Notes under the pieces: generated by a model | Seen by the model: the letters and a program-made list of their open reading frames with translations, nothing else | Databases searched by the model: none | Told to the model about the DNA's origin: nothing | Part shown: one piece after another, positions 1 to 11,989 of the stretch | How the letters are laid out: every line of letters begins with the position of its first letter | Numbering within the stretch: the first letter of the stretch is position 1 | Assembly (NCBI RefSeq): GCF_000340215.1 | Contig: NW_006921539.1 | Location: 64,471 to 128,470, forward strand | DNA length: 64,000 nt | Direction of reading: 5' to 3' | Origin: Pseudocercospora fijiensis CIRAD86 | Lineage: Eukaryota; Ascomycota; Dothideomycetes; Mycosphaerellales; Mycosphaerellaceae | Position numbers and translations under genes: made by a program

Positions 1-1240
1 TAAAGACGATAAAGAATATATAGTAATCCCTATAAATACTCGTACCGTTAAGGAGTATATATAATAGCTAATAATGCTAACTATAGTACGGCTAGTAGAG
101 GATATCCTAGGATACTAGCCCGAGAAATAGAGGAATAGAAAGAAATCGGTTAAGTAGATTACGATAAGGGAGGCTATAGCTATAATAGAAGAGAACCTAG
201 GTCGCGACTTCTAATAAGCGATTACGGTATTCGTACGGCAATAGGGTACCTACGATAAGAATAGCGTATTAAGTACCGTAGCCGACCCTAACGATATCGT
301 AATAGACTATATATACGTTCTAGATATAGAGATCTACTTCTACGGTAGAATCCGATACTAGAAGCGTACGAGTAAGGATATAGAATATCCTAACGTAGTA
401 GTAGCTAACTTCGCGAGATATATACTAAACTAGGAGGGGCTCTACGGTAATAGACGTTATAATTTTATATAAGTATAGGAATATAACGTTAATTATATAG
501 AAACACCTAATAAATTAGCAGTTCGATTCGGCGGTCGCCTACTAGCGTAACTTAAGTACGTAATCTCGATTAATATAGAAATAGGAATTAAATATAGGAA
601 GGGGCTTAGGACGAAACAGAGGCCCGTTATAAGCGTTTTTATTAAGCTTTACGACTATATTAACGATAAGAGCGAGTATAAGGATACGTATAGTCTAACG
701 ACAATTCGGCTATAGCGTCTTTTACTATACTATAGTAGACTTAAAAGGCGACGGATATATAGCCTACTACTAGTCTATTATATATTATACGCTATATCTA
801 TAGACGAAGGCGCCCCGTATAGGACTCGCTATATTAATAGTATAGTTCATTTTAAGACGTATAATATAATTTACGACGAGGAATAGGAGGAGAAGGAAAT
901 ACGAGCTATAAAGGCTTATAGGCGAGTAATAAAAAGGCCACGTACCGAGTAGAGTATATAGAAATCGTACCTCTAAAATATAAAGAATAATAATACTAAG
1001 GCGGCGAAGAATAATTTTATAGTTAGTAGAAGATATATAAGATAGAATATAGCGATATATAGTAGCGATAGTTAAAAAACCGTTATAGTAATATACTTAA
1101 ACCTATAGTACTACTAGTATATTCTAGTTTAGACCGAGTCGACTAATACGACCGAGTCGACGAGTCGATAAGTATTAATATAGCAATATACGAATAGTAT
1201 AAATATTAACGACTACGACTACGAGCGACCTAGAGCGATC
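1..1240. other. RIP-degraded, unassigned coding-like remnant
   Basis: The stretch is TpA-rich and full of TAG and TAA. Read on the + strand with those stops taken as mutated Trp or Gln codons, it gives long protein-like runs over roughly 1-1,000 (for example NTRTVKEY near the start). I could not assign a family. It is probably the remains of a transposon or a RIPped duplicated gene; nothing here looks expressed as protein. Confidence 0.45.
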
Positions 1241-1437
1241 CTATATATGTAAAAATTTACCTAAAAATTTACCTAAGCGATCCTATCGATCGCGTCGATC
1301 GCGTCGATCCTATCGATTCTAGGCAATCTAGGCGTAAGTCGGGTCGCGACTCGGTCGCTTAGGATCGCTTAGGATCGCTTAGGATCGCTTAGGATCGCTT
1401 AGAATCGATAGGATCGATAGGATCGACGCGATTAGAA
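1241..1437. repeat. Inverted and tandem short repeats (AGGATCGCTT units)
   Basis: Five head-to-tail copies of the decamer AGGATCGCTT run from about 1,357 to 1,402. They are followed by GATAGGATCGATAGGATCGACGCGAT. The reverse complement of the same words lies just upstream (about 1,265-1,315, with CCTAAGCGATCCTATCGATC and GCGTCGATC repeats). The block can therefore fold as a large imperfect hairpin around a GC-rich centre near 1,330. No gene is visible in it. Confidence 0.7.
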
Positions 1438-1593
1438 AAAATGTTTTTATAGCGTATATCTTCGTAATATACTTTTTTCCTTAATTCGACGACTTTTATA
1501 ATACCGAGTCTACTTAACTAAGTTACGACGCCTCGTAAGAAAGGACCTACTACTTCTACGGGTCGTAATAAGACCGGAAATAGTAGAACAAGT

Positions 1594-2230
1594 ATAGTAT
1601 GTTAGCGTAAGAAGGCTACTACTACTATCGCTAGCTCCGGTACTAGAAAGGGCGTCGCGAGTAAGGCTCTACGTAAGACGACGGCGGGTAAGGCTCTACG
1701 TAAGACGACGACTAGCGCTTCTACTACTAGTAGTAATAATCGTATAAAGCGTCGATAGCGCCTAGGAAGTAAGTCCTGTTTATAGCTAGTAGCGTAGCCG
1801 GTAGCGTAGCCGGTAGCGTAGCCGGTAGCGTAGCCGGTAGCGTAGCCGGTATTCTTACTATCTTTTTACTAATCCTTCTTTAGCCGTAGCCCTCTATAAG
1901 ATTCGGAAGTATTAGAAGGGTTCTAATCTCCTACTCCGTAAAGCTCCTTTCTAACGACTTATTCGCAAAATTGCCTAGTATTATATACTAGACCTTCGCT
2001 TCTAAGCCTTCGCGATAGTCGCCCTTTAAGAGGCTATAGAAGCCTACCTAGTTCGTATCTTCGAATATATATTTCTCTTCTACCTCTTTTCGAACTATAC
2101 TAATACTATTTTAGCGGTTAACCTTATAGCTATCTACGCAAAGCGTATAACGATTATAGAGAAGGATTTTAAAGCACTCTATTAGATTCTAAAAGGCTAG
2201 AATGTCTATATTCGAGATAGTGCTAGGTAG
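1594..2230 (+). pseudogene. RIP-mutated histone H3-like gene (H3 or CenH3-type variant)
   Basis: The reading frame encodes a histone H3 fold once in-frame TAG/TAA codons are read as mutated Gln or Trp. The first part (to 1,768) is a basic tail with two near-identical blocks, SKALRKTT and GKALRKTT. A well-formed intron follows at 1,769-1,883 (GTAAGT, branch ACTAAT, TTTAG). Splicing it joins the tail to TVALYKIRKY, the start of the H3 core. Then come the alpha-1/alpha-2 motifs (GSNLLLRKAPF, DLRF, VALxEAIEAYLV) and, after a second likely damaged intron near 2,058-2,115, LIAIYAKRITI near 2,127-2,160. At least seven stops and a lost start show it is dead. The tail differs from canonical H3, so it may be a centromeric or other variant; loop-1 length matches canonical H3, so this is unsettled. 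Family identity is clear from the sequence; the subtype is inference. Confidence 0.78.
1789..1850. repeat. 12-base tandem repeat GTAGCGTAGCCG x5
   Basis: Five perfect head-to-tail copies start at 1,789, 1,801, 1,813, 1,825 and 1,837. They lie inside the intron of the histone-like pseudogene. The same word recurs in reverse complement at 2,429-2,468 and about 15,433-15,452. Confidence 0.9.
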
Positions 2231-2428
2231 GATAGATATTCTAGTAGGAAGGATATTCGTAGTATTATCTATAAGCTTTTCTATATACGAAATAAGCCGC
2301 TAATATACAGCGCTATATACGGCGCTCTAAATACTCTCTAAGTATATATATATATAGTATAGTATACTTTATTAGCTATACGGAATATAAGTCTTCGAAA
2401 ATCCCGTTAGTACTAAGGAGTAAAAAGG

Positions 2429-2468
2429 CCGGCTACGCTACCGGCTACGCTACTAGCTACGCTACTAG
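2429..2468. repeat. Reverse-complement copies of the 12-base repeat
   Basis: CCGGCTACGCTA is repeated, then CTAGCTACGCTA and a partial copy. This is the reverse complement of the array at 1,789-1,850, so the two can pair as an inverted repeat of about 580 bases spacing. Confidence 0.8.
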
Positions 2469-2946
2469 GTTTTTTAAAGAACTAAAAGAAGATAGACATT
2501 CCGGTTAATTTGTATTAGTTTAGATTTTTATAAAAAGAAAATAGGGAAAAATAAGGAAGGTTAAAGAGCCTAATACTTATAGTTATAGGCATTATCCCTG
2601 TTTTCTAGACTATATTATATACCTGCCTTCGTAACTCTACCTAATACTCCCTCTAAATATCCTTATACTCTACCTACTAGAAATTTAACTAGGTACCTAG
2701 ACCTATAGCTACCTCTATATCTTTTACTATCTTCTATAGGTTAAAGGACTCCTCTATAGCAGCCTCTACCTCCTTATATAATACGAAGTTACTACCTACC
2801 CTACCCTTAATATCTCCTAAATAACTAAGAGTTCTAAGGAACGAACTAGTATTCGGCCTTAGTATAGCGAGTAACTAGTAGAACGTTATATAGAGCTACC
2901 TTATAGCACTTTTATATACTATACCGATACCGAGGGAGGAGCTATC
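2469..2946 (-). other. RIP-degraded coding-like remnant, unassigned
   Basis: On the minus strand the sequence reads as protein if TAG/TAA are restored (for example FLRTLSYLGDI, AAIEESFNLQKIVKDIEVAI around 2,690-2,850). I do not recognise the family. It was continuous with 15,159 onward before the gypsy element inserted. Confidence 0.35.
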
Positions 2947-2950
2947 CTAG

Positions 2951-3229
2951 TATTAGCTAGTAACCGGCCCTACACCTATAGGCTAGTTTTAAGCCTATAT
3001 AAGAGGCCTCCTTGTATAGAGTAGACAGATTATTAACCTCGTATAGTACATTGTTTATGTTACACTTCTATAATGCCTATATTATAGGGCTCTAGTTATT
3101 AGCCTAAGCGACAGTCTCGTTATCCTATCTTGCTAAACATAGCTACCTATATTGCTATAGGTTATATTACCCTCGGTAGCCTATACTATTGCTACGAGTA
3201 GTAGTAGTAGTATTAGTTTCCGTCCTTTA
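2951..3229 (+). repeat. 5' LTR of the gypsy element
   Basis: It is near-identical along its full length to 14,876-15,154. It starts TATTAGCTAG (TG to TA by RIP) and ends CCTTTA (CA to TA). Confidence 0.9.
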
Positions 3230-3882
3230 TTAGAGCCGAAGGTAGGGCTATCTCTTTATATCTAACAGGTTCGGGTATATTAAAGGTAGTCTCTAGGTAC
3301 GAATAGCTATAACCGAAGCGAGGGTACGATAAGAGCCTACGATACGGACGATACCGAAGTATCTTAAGGGGCCGTTACGATAAGTAGAGAAACCTCTTAA
3401 CGAGGGCATCGCTTTAACCCTAAAAAGCTACAAACCCTTAGGACTATTATAGCTTAGGGCCTAGTCTATAACTATAGCTAGCTTCTAAGGACTCGGCTCT
3501 AGGTCGAAGACCTATTTAGTACCGCTTACTCGAGATAAGCCCCGCCTAAGGAGGAGATAGACTAATTACCTATCGGCCTTGCTTAGTTTACTAAGACTAT
3601 CTATACGATAGCAATTTCTAGATTATAGGTCGGATACCTAGACAGTTCCCCTATTAACCGGATAGACTGTTTCGGGATTCGCTACCTCGTTCGGATAGTA
3701 CTTAGCCTTCTACTAGAAAAAGAAGGTCCCCGCCCCCCCCCCCTGCCTAGCTAAAGGAGATACGAGCTAGTTTCTAGGATCTAGGTATAAATAGAGATTA
3801 TAGTCTCTCCCTTCGAGCGGCTTTTGTCTAATACTAAACTTAGCTCCTAGGGGTATATAGGCGACCCCTAGGAGGCTAAACT
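3230..3882 (+). other. Gypsy leader (5' untranslated) region
   Basis: No ORF is visible. A poly-C run lies near 3,728-3,741. The whole leader recurs, inverted, in the truncated copy at about 16,261-16,958, which shows it belongs to the element. Confidence 0.7.
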
Positions 3883-3909
3883 CTAATGCTACCCTAGGGG
3901 TAATATTAG
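3883..3909. repeat. 27-base palindrome, copy 1 (before gag)
   Basis: The palindrome has CTAAT arms around a TACCCTAGGGGTA-type core and sits between leader and gag. The inverted element copy keeps it at 16,234-16,260. Confidence 0.85.
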
Positions 3910-4029
3910 AAGAAAACAGCCTAGTATACTATTTTCTCGTATAGCAACATCGAAACAAACTAAACCTATAATATATACTAAAAACACTTTCCTATAGTAT
4001 TTTATTTTAACTACTTTATAATAATCGAA

Positions 4030-7000
4030 TAAGCTCTAGCGAAAGCGAGTATTACGAATTAGCGGAATCTTCGGAATCTAATAACCTACTAGACCCTATT
4101 AACGAAGAAATCAGGCGACGACTAGTTATTATAAGCGCTATCGAACTAGGGGCTATCGAGCCTTCTACGCCCGAGGCCCTCTATAATATCGTTATAAAGA
4201 TAATTTAAGGGCAAACTAACTTTCTCCGTTAGAATAGGCGTCGCCCGCTAGAGCTAAGAAGTAGTAGGAACCCTTTATTCGAAGGGTAGAACGCTACGGC
4301 GCACGTAGAACGCTTTAAGGACAACTTAGCCGAGTATAGACTCGAAGAGGAGTCGGACTAGTATAAGGTCCGGTCCCTTACGAGGACTACTATTACTAAG
4401 CTTTACCGAACCCTTAGAACCCTAGTTAGCTACCTAGAAAAGGACGACAAGTCTAATACCGACTAGGAGGTCTTTAAGTAGGCCTTTATAAGGGAGTATC
4501 GGGATCGCGATAGCCGTCGTATTAAAGGCAGTCGTATATAGCTTAAGAACCTCTATATAGAGAGGCGTACCGAAGATAACGACCTAAAGGAGTACGTCCG
4601 CGAGTTTGTTAAGTTAGCGGACGGCATCGACTAGTAGGACCTCGAGAATTCTTAGAGAACGAGGCTGCTCCTTAAAGGGTTGCTATAGTCTACGGCTAAG
4701 CGCGTCTTCCGTCGCTATAAGCTTAGCGAAGCTAATCCCGAGACCTTTAGGAAGTATAAAGAGGTCCTAGAGGCTATTAAGGACGATATTAACAGCTCCG
4801 CTAACGCAAAGAAGTTCATTTACGGCGAGGACTAGAATAACCTAGCCTAGGTAAGGAACGATACCTCGGGAACTAGAGGGCCTAAGTTTCTTCCTAAATC
4901 GCAAAGTAGTCCTAGTGCCGTAACTCCTACTATTACTAAGCATTCTTAGGACATTACGGACTTAGCTAAATCCCTAGCCTAGCTCAACCTTAATACGAAA
5001 GCACTATAGCGAGTTAGGGAGGTTATTAATACTAGTATACTAAAGGATATACTACCGGTCTACTAGATTTCCGATCCTAACTACCCTAAGGCCCCTTTAG
5101 TTAACGTCTACGCTATACGGAAGATCTATTCTAACTTAGATAGCAAGTGCTAGATATACGGCGGTTTTAAATATATTTAATTAGACTGCCCTATCTAGAA
5201 GGAGCTTCTTAAGAGGAAGCTCGTTATATAAGTAAATAGTCGGTTCTACTATACCGATACCGGCGATAAGATTAACTTCGAGTAGGATCGTAGAGCCCCG
5301 AAGCTGCCTTAACTTAGGAGTCTTCTAGAGAAGAAGTATAGTAGCAAGATCGAGTTTAAGGATACTAGGAATAGTACCCTCGCCGCTATTGCTAAACGAG
5401 AAACTTAGAAGGTTAGGGTAAAACAGGTTAAGGAGAGGAGTAGTAACGGCACTACTAAGCCTATTAAAGTTAACTTTGTATCTTAGGACCCGGACGCAGT
5501 TACTAATGTTTACGCGGTTACTAAGAATAGTATAGATATCTACGCTGCTATAAGGTCCTAAACCTAGTCCTAGGGTAAGGGTAAGAGCCCGTAGAACCCT
5601 ACCCGCCCTAGTACGGCAGCCCCTACTAGGATACTTAAGAAGCAGGTAGCTAACAAGGCTAAGAAACAGCGAGAATTAGTCGCTAAGACTAAAACACTCT
5701 AGATAGCTAAAGACCGTGCAACCCGAGCTAGTATAGCTACTCCGGAGGTACTAGAAACTCTAGATATTAATATAGAGGATGCTACTACCGACCTTAGTAG
5801 TACCCTAGGCCTAGCTAACCCGCCGGCCTATAAACGAAAGTTAGCCGACCTAAAGAGCTTTCGCTTTAATAGGTATATAAAGAAGTATAGCGCCGGGCCT
5901 ACTAACTCTTACGATATAAAGGCAAATGCTCTCTTCTAGGCTTTATAGTTCCTAGACCTTAAGTCTAACGTGTCTATAGGGGAGCTTCTAGTATACGGTT
6001 TGCCTACTAACCTGTTCTAGAGCCGGATTCCTAACGATACTACCTTTATAAAAGACCTTACAGCCCTCCGACGTAAATAGGGGCGAGAGGACTATATCGA
6101 CGTCTCTTCCCTATAGTTCCTTCCTAAATTTTTAGGGGCCTAGGAGTTAGTAGAAGGCGAATTAGTAACCTACGAGAGCTAGGAGACTATCGATAATGCT
6201 AATAAAGAGGGGATTAAGGAGATAGGCCGAAGGGATAATAATAATGCCGACCCTACTTCGGTTTTAGTTTCTATTAAGGCTGTCCGATTTACTAGCTAAT
6301 AAATCGGTCGAGTAGGACCTCCTCGACCTAAGGAACTTTACTCTATCCCTAATAATATAGACCTTTCCGTAGTTACCCGTTCCTTTACTATCGTTCCCGC
6401 TATCTATATTTAAGTTACTATCGGAAGCTATAGTTAGTAGTTGCTAGCAATGCTTAATAATAGTTTAGAGTTACTTATTATAAGTAAGCGCTAGGCTAAA
6501 CAGCTCCGACTACTAATAAACAGAGATATTTCCCTTAGTATATAGGGAGTAAATAGGGAGGTTGCGCTAGTAGGTACCTACTATAATATTATAGTAGACG
6601 CTTTCGGCATATACTTTTCCTTTACCTTCTAGACTGCCGCTAACCCGAACACGCTAATTATTCTAGGTCGTCTATAGTCTCGTATAACCCGGGGTATCTA
6701 GCGTAACTGCGACGATAGCTCCTAGGAAGGAACTATCGCTAACTAGAAAGGCAACCGAGTCGTATTTACTAGTTATGTCGGAAACACTAGCTATAAATCC
6801 TACGAGGATATCCTTACTGCTTCTAAACGCTCTTCGGGAAACGCTATAGCGCGGTTATAAGACCGGCAATCTGCGCTATAAGTTAATATAGCTTAAATAG
6901 GTTATATCTAGAGGTACGCCGCTCTATACGTTAAGGTAAATTTCTAGGCTCTATACTAAGGAGGCGAATGCTCGAAGCGATAGCGAGTATAATAACCCGG

Positions 7001-7100
7001 CAACAACAACCTAGTATACGAATCTCGGTAATAATACTATCGTAGGTATCGCCGCCGGAAGCGGATCTACCCGAGCCCGAATCCGAACTAACTAATTAGA
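4030..7100 (+). pseudogene. Gypsy gag and aspartic-protease-like ORF, RIP-broken
   Basis: The first module reads as a charged gag followed by a CCHC zinc knuckle at about 5,148-5,189. There the spacing C-x2-C-x4-H-x4-C survives, although RIP turned the second Cys to Tyr, the His to Tyr and made two stops. After about 6,340 the frame has a retropepsin-like fold (GSYSQQLLAMLNNSLELLIISKR, in two pieces, is the likely active-site strand, with the catalytic D/S/G mutated). Dozens of in-frame TAG/TAA codons rule out function. Exact ends are uncertain because start and stop codons are themselves RIP targets. Confidence 0.75.
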
Positions 7101-7108
7101 GCGCCGAG

Positions 7109-7135
7109 CTAATGCTACCCCGGGGGTATTATTAG
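7109..7135. repeat. 27-base palindrome, copy 2 (between gag-PR and pol)
   Basis: CTAAT arms surround TACCCCGGGGGTA. It has the same length as the other copies. Confidence 0.88.
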
Positions 7136-7139
7136 GAAT

Positions 7140-10100
7140 CTAACGTTTTCGCCGGAATTATAAATTAGGATTACTAGCTATATACCTACCGACTTAAGGA
7201 GACTTCTAATAAAGTTTACGCGCTATTCTATTACGCTAATCTCCGGGCCTAACGTTAAAGAGAGAGGGCTCGGATATTACGAGCGGTTAGTATATATACC
7301 CTATATAAGAGGGTAGCTAATAAGATTAAGCCCGTAAAAGGCAGCGTATATATAACCGATAGGTCTAATCCTAGCGGAAATCCTAACTAGCGATAAAAGT
7401 GCCTTAACCGCGAAGCGATGTTAACACCTAGGGATAGTCTATACGACTAGAGGTATATTACTAAAAAGTTCTCCGCTATTCCTAGGGGATCGAGGCTAAC
7501 GCCGGAGAGACTAGCGAATATTAAACCTAGTATCGAGCTTTCGGATCTTAAACTAAATTTGCTATACGAGCTTCTATATAACCGCGAAGCCGTATTAGTA
7601 TATAACTTTACGTATCTAGGTAGGATTAACCCGGAGGTTGCCCCTCTATAGAGGATCCGAACGATCGAGTATAAGCCTTAGGCTTACCTAGGGTTTAAGC
7701 TAAACCTAAGCCTAAGAGGTATAGTTAAGGATATAATACGGTAGCGTATAAAGGCTAGTACCTTAAAGCCTTCCTATGCCTCGTATTGCAATCTATACTT
7801 CCTAGTTTAGAAGAAGATAGCTCCTAGGGAACTAAAGAAGTACCGTCTAATTAACGCTATACAAAAGTTTAACGTAGTTACGATTAGAGATACTAACCTC
7901 CCTCCGGAGACTAATAGGTTCTTAGAAGCCTTTACTAACTATATAGTAGCCTCGCTAGTTAATGTATTCTCGGGCTACGACTAGATACCTCTCTACCCTA
8001 ATAGCCGGGACCTTACTAGTTTCGAGATATCTCTTAGGCTATATAGACAAACTACCCTTCCCTAAGAGGCGACTAACTTAGTAGCCTAGTTCGTTCGTAT
8101 TATAAACTAAGTCCTCGCGGCCTATATCTCCTATATAGGGATGCCTTTCCTTAACGACATCGGTATTAAGGGCCCTAAAACTAGGTATAACAATAAAGAA
8201 GTAGAGCCTAGCATCCGTAGGTTCTTTCTCGAATATATTTAGAACCTCGATAGTGTCCTCTACGACCTAGAGCGAGCTAACCTAACGGTATATAGGGAGA
8301 AGCTTTAGCTCCTATATAAACGAATAAACATTATCGGGTTTATAACTAATAAGAACGGCCGCTATCCTAATAATACACGGGTTCTAAAGATTGTTTCCTA
8401 GCTAGACCCTACCTATTAGAAAGATGTCCGGATCTAGCTTAGAGTAGTCTCCTACTTCCGTATCTAGGTCGAAAACTTTGCGTTAGTATATAAGCCTCTA
8501 TACGCCTTACTTAAGAAGGATATAGAGTTTGTATAGACCTCCGTTTACTAAGCCGCTAAGAATAAGGTTACTAAGGCGCTTATTAGCGCGCCTACGCTTA
8601 CCTCTATTAACTACTCGGAAGGCGTAGGTCTACTAATTGTTACTATCGACTCGAGCGGGGAAGGCTACGGCGAGATACTAATATAGTATAATCGTAAGGA
8701 GCCCTCCTTACGTTACCCTATCCGGTACGAGTCCGGTTTATAGAAACCTATCGAGGCCCGATACGATACTAGTAAGCGAGAGTGCCTTAGTGTCTATAAG
8801 GCTCTTAAGAAGTTCCGACCTTAGCTCTTTAGAGTGTTCTTTCGCCTAGAAGTCGACGCTTAGACGCTAGTCTATTAACTTAACTATATAGCCTCCGACC
8901 TACCTAACTCTACGATAGCTCGGTAGGTTACCTAGATCTATTTGTTTAATTTCGACGTCTTCTATATCCCTAGTAAGAAGTATACTAGACCGGATAGCCT
9001 TTCTAGAAGGCCTACTATAAAAAAAGACATCGCCGAGATAATAGAAGAAGAGGATATCGACGCGGTTATTAACCGTACCTTCTTTACTACCTTCTATATT
9101 AACGCTATACCGGTAATTACTAGGTCTACTACCGACGACTAACCTAGTAACTAGCCTAACGAAGACCCTACTACTAATAGCGAGGACTAGGACGATACTA
9201 AGGCGGGCGAACTAGGTAGGGATAATATCCTTAATAGGGTCTACTCCGACGACTCCTATAATATCGCCTACTTCCTTACCTATACGAAGAGAGCTCCCGG
9301 TCTATTAAAGAGTTAATACCGTCGTATTATTCGCTATTCCCGGAGGTTCCTTATTAAAGATCGCATCCTTTAGCGATAGGCTATAATTAATATACCGCTC
9401 TAGCGTATTATTAACGATCTAGCAGCCCGATAGGACATCCTTCGCTCCGTTTACGATAAGCTCGGCTACTAGGCGGCGGAGGGCACCTTCGATACCCTTC
9501 GTCGGCGCTACTAGTAGGACGGCGTATAGGCTAATGTCTCCCGCTACTATAAGAGCTATCCTAAGTGCAACTTTAGGAACAGCTACTAGCGTCTAGGAGA
9601 GCTACGTATCCCTACTACCTAGTTAGTTAGGGAGCGGTAGTATAGCGATAGGGTCTATCTTAGCCGCAATAATAGCCTATATATTATTCGAGAGGGTCTT
9701 TCTCGATAGCCGGAGGCCTATTATTTCTATAAGGGTTGCGGTGCTATTAATGCCCGTAATATAGCTACCTTCCTATTTAAGGATCTATTTTACCGCTAGA
9801 GAATACCTTACGAGGTTATCTTAGATAACGCTACGAACAATATAGCTAAGAAGGTTTAAGCGCTACTTATTTCGTATAGGGCGAAGAACGTTCGCATCTC
9901 CCCGTACTATCCCTAGTCGAATGCTATTATTAAGCGCGGCTATCGGTCGTTAATTAATGCCCTATCTAAGATAACTAATAGTAGCGATAGATTAGTTCCT
10001 ATTTCTACCCGCGTCCTAGCCCTTCTCTAAGCGGACCGAACTACTATTATCGACACGACTAGACTTATACTAGCGGAACTTATAATTAGGAGGGACGCCG

Positions 10101-10850
10101 TTCTTCGTATTAAATTGTCCTATCGCACGTACGGCGTTTACGATTAGGGGTCTATTCGTACTAGGGTAGATCTTCTTACCCTACGGGCTAAGGCTCTTAA
10201 GGATATAACTACGACTTCTTAAGAGGGTCTTGCTCGATAACGTCGGCTTCGGGAAGAGGCTAAGCAGTATTTTAATAACTATAATGCTATTAATTAGGAA
10301 CCTCTAAAGGTTAGCGATATAGTCCTTCTATACCGGTCCGAACTAGAGTATAGTTACTCCTATAAGCTAGCCTTTAAGTAGAAGGGTCCTTATAGAGTAA
10401 AGGAGGTCCTTTACTCGGGTTCCGTATACCTTCTTTAGGAGCTAGATAGTGCTACCTTAAAGCACTCTTACCCTCGGGCTAATCTAAAGAAGATCGTTAA
10501 GTTACGTAAACCTGCCCGCTCTCCGCCGACCGAGGAGGAAGTTAGTGCCTTAGCAGACCCTCTACCGTCCTTAGATACCTATCGGGAGGAGGATCCTACC
10601 GCTATTATAGATCCTGTTCTACCTAAGAACTATGCCTATCCCTAGATTCGTCTTAGTAAGCTATTAGGAATAACTTAAGAATAGAGGGAGGGTTATATAC
10701 GGATTAACTATATATAGAGCGTTTCCGATATTAATTCCGATTCTAATAGTAAACGAGACTTCTAGCTATCTAACTCTAACTCCGAAGAACCTAACTAGTC
10801 TAGCGACGAAGACCGCCTAGAATTATAGCTAGATCCCGAGACTAAATAAT
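7140..10850 (+). pseudogene. Gypsy pol (RT, RNase H, integrase), RIP-broken
   Basis: Reverse transcriptase motifs lie at about 7,780-8,200 (FSGYD.IPLY, then FLNDIGIKG at the YxDD position near 8,145-8,165). RNase H is at about 8,640-8,900 (TIDSSGEGYGE). A 66-codon stretch still free of stops covers 8,942-9,142 with the typical end of RNase H (FDVFYIPSKKY, PDSLSRRP). The integrase core is at about 9,530-10,050 (ILDNATNN, ISPYYP.SNA). The C-terminal tail ends near 10,850. The RT-RH-IN order defines Ty3/gypsy. Frequent stops make it non-functional. Confidence 0.88.
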
Positions 10851-11115
10851 TGCTTACTCTTCCTTGCCTCTACCTACCTCTACTACGTTACTTCCTTGCT
10901 CTTATCGATCGTTCTCCGCGCTATTAATATAGTACCGCCCTATACCTTTAGTCCTTACCTATTATCTATTCCTACTAATGTTTATACTCTCGTTTATTGC
11001 TTTTAGTTTATCCTATTATTGTCTTTTGCTTTTGCCTTTACCTTCGATTAATGTTGCTATAACTTTATTCCTTCGCTCTTGTTTCCTTAGATAGAACTAT
11101 ACGAGGCGTATTTTC

Positions 11116-11142
11116 CTAATAATACCCCGGGGGTAGTATTAG
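11116..11142. repeat. 27-base palindrome, copy 3 (after pol)
   Basis: CTAATAATACCCCGGGGGTA plus a GTATTAG arm. It sits about 270 bases after the end of pol. Confidence 0.88.
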
Positions 11143-11406
11143 GAAGATAGCCGAACCTAACCCCTCTACCCTTCTAGGACTACTTCCCTCTAGATTCCTA
11201 GACTCTAGCAACCTTCCTTAAGTAACAACGATAATAAGATACTCTACTAGAGGATGTTCCTGCCCTAATTAGCACTAGCTACGTAGGATACTAAGAAAGG
11301 GAGGATCCCTCTCCCTTCTTAGCTCTTAGATAGATATAGCAACCTAGGCCTATAGCCTCTAAGAATAGGGACCTTAGGCCGCTAAGCTTAGTGTCTAGAA
11401 GAAAGA

Positions 11407-11521
11407 NNNNNNNNNNNNNNNNNNNNNNNNNNNNNNNNNNNNNNNNNNNNNNNNNNNNNNNNNNNNNNNNNNNNNNNNNNNNNNNNNNNNNNNNNNNNNN
11501 NNNNNNNNNNNNNNNNNNNNN
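11407..11521. other. Assembly gap (115 Ns)
   Basis: A run of N lies inside the gypsy element between pol and the third ORF. Its true length is unknown, so the element's size and the spacing of the modules are approximate. Confidence 0.99.
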
Positions 11522-11989
11522 TATTAGTCCCGCTAGCCTTACTACTATAGATTACTACTAGGTACTCGAACTAACTAGTTATATTTCGAGTACGCGGGAA
11601 TCTACGAAAGCTAGAGGTTAATAAAGGCGCGTAGTCGCTACTAGCAATTAGCTAGATCGATTATTAAACTTTAGCCGCCCTACTAATAAAAGAGTCTCGT
11701 ATATAGCTTTACTTTTTAGGGTCTATATATAATCGTTATCCGTTTACTTTACCGGAATATACGGACTACGCTACCTTCGTACCCTATTTAAGGCGAGCCT
11801 TCTAAGCTCTTTCTTCTACTCGAGCACTAACTAACTTACTACCGCCTACCCCCCCCCCCCCTCTTCTATTTAAACCCTTTAATTATTATTAACAAGCTAC
11901 GAACGTTTTTGCAAGCTCGTTACTAACTCCTTTCTGTTCCGGTCGACTAAGATATCTTCCGGCGCCTTAAATCCGCTAGGCGCTAGCAG

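Noticed and set aside
1241..1437. CRISPR-like array
   Set aside because: Units are contiguous without spacers and the genome is eukaryotic.
8942..9142. 66-codon open frame as an independent small gene
   Set aside because: It is the end of the gypsy RNase H domain (PDSLSRRP-type sequence) in a stretch that chanced to escape stops.
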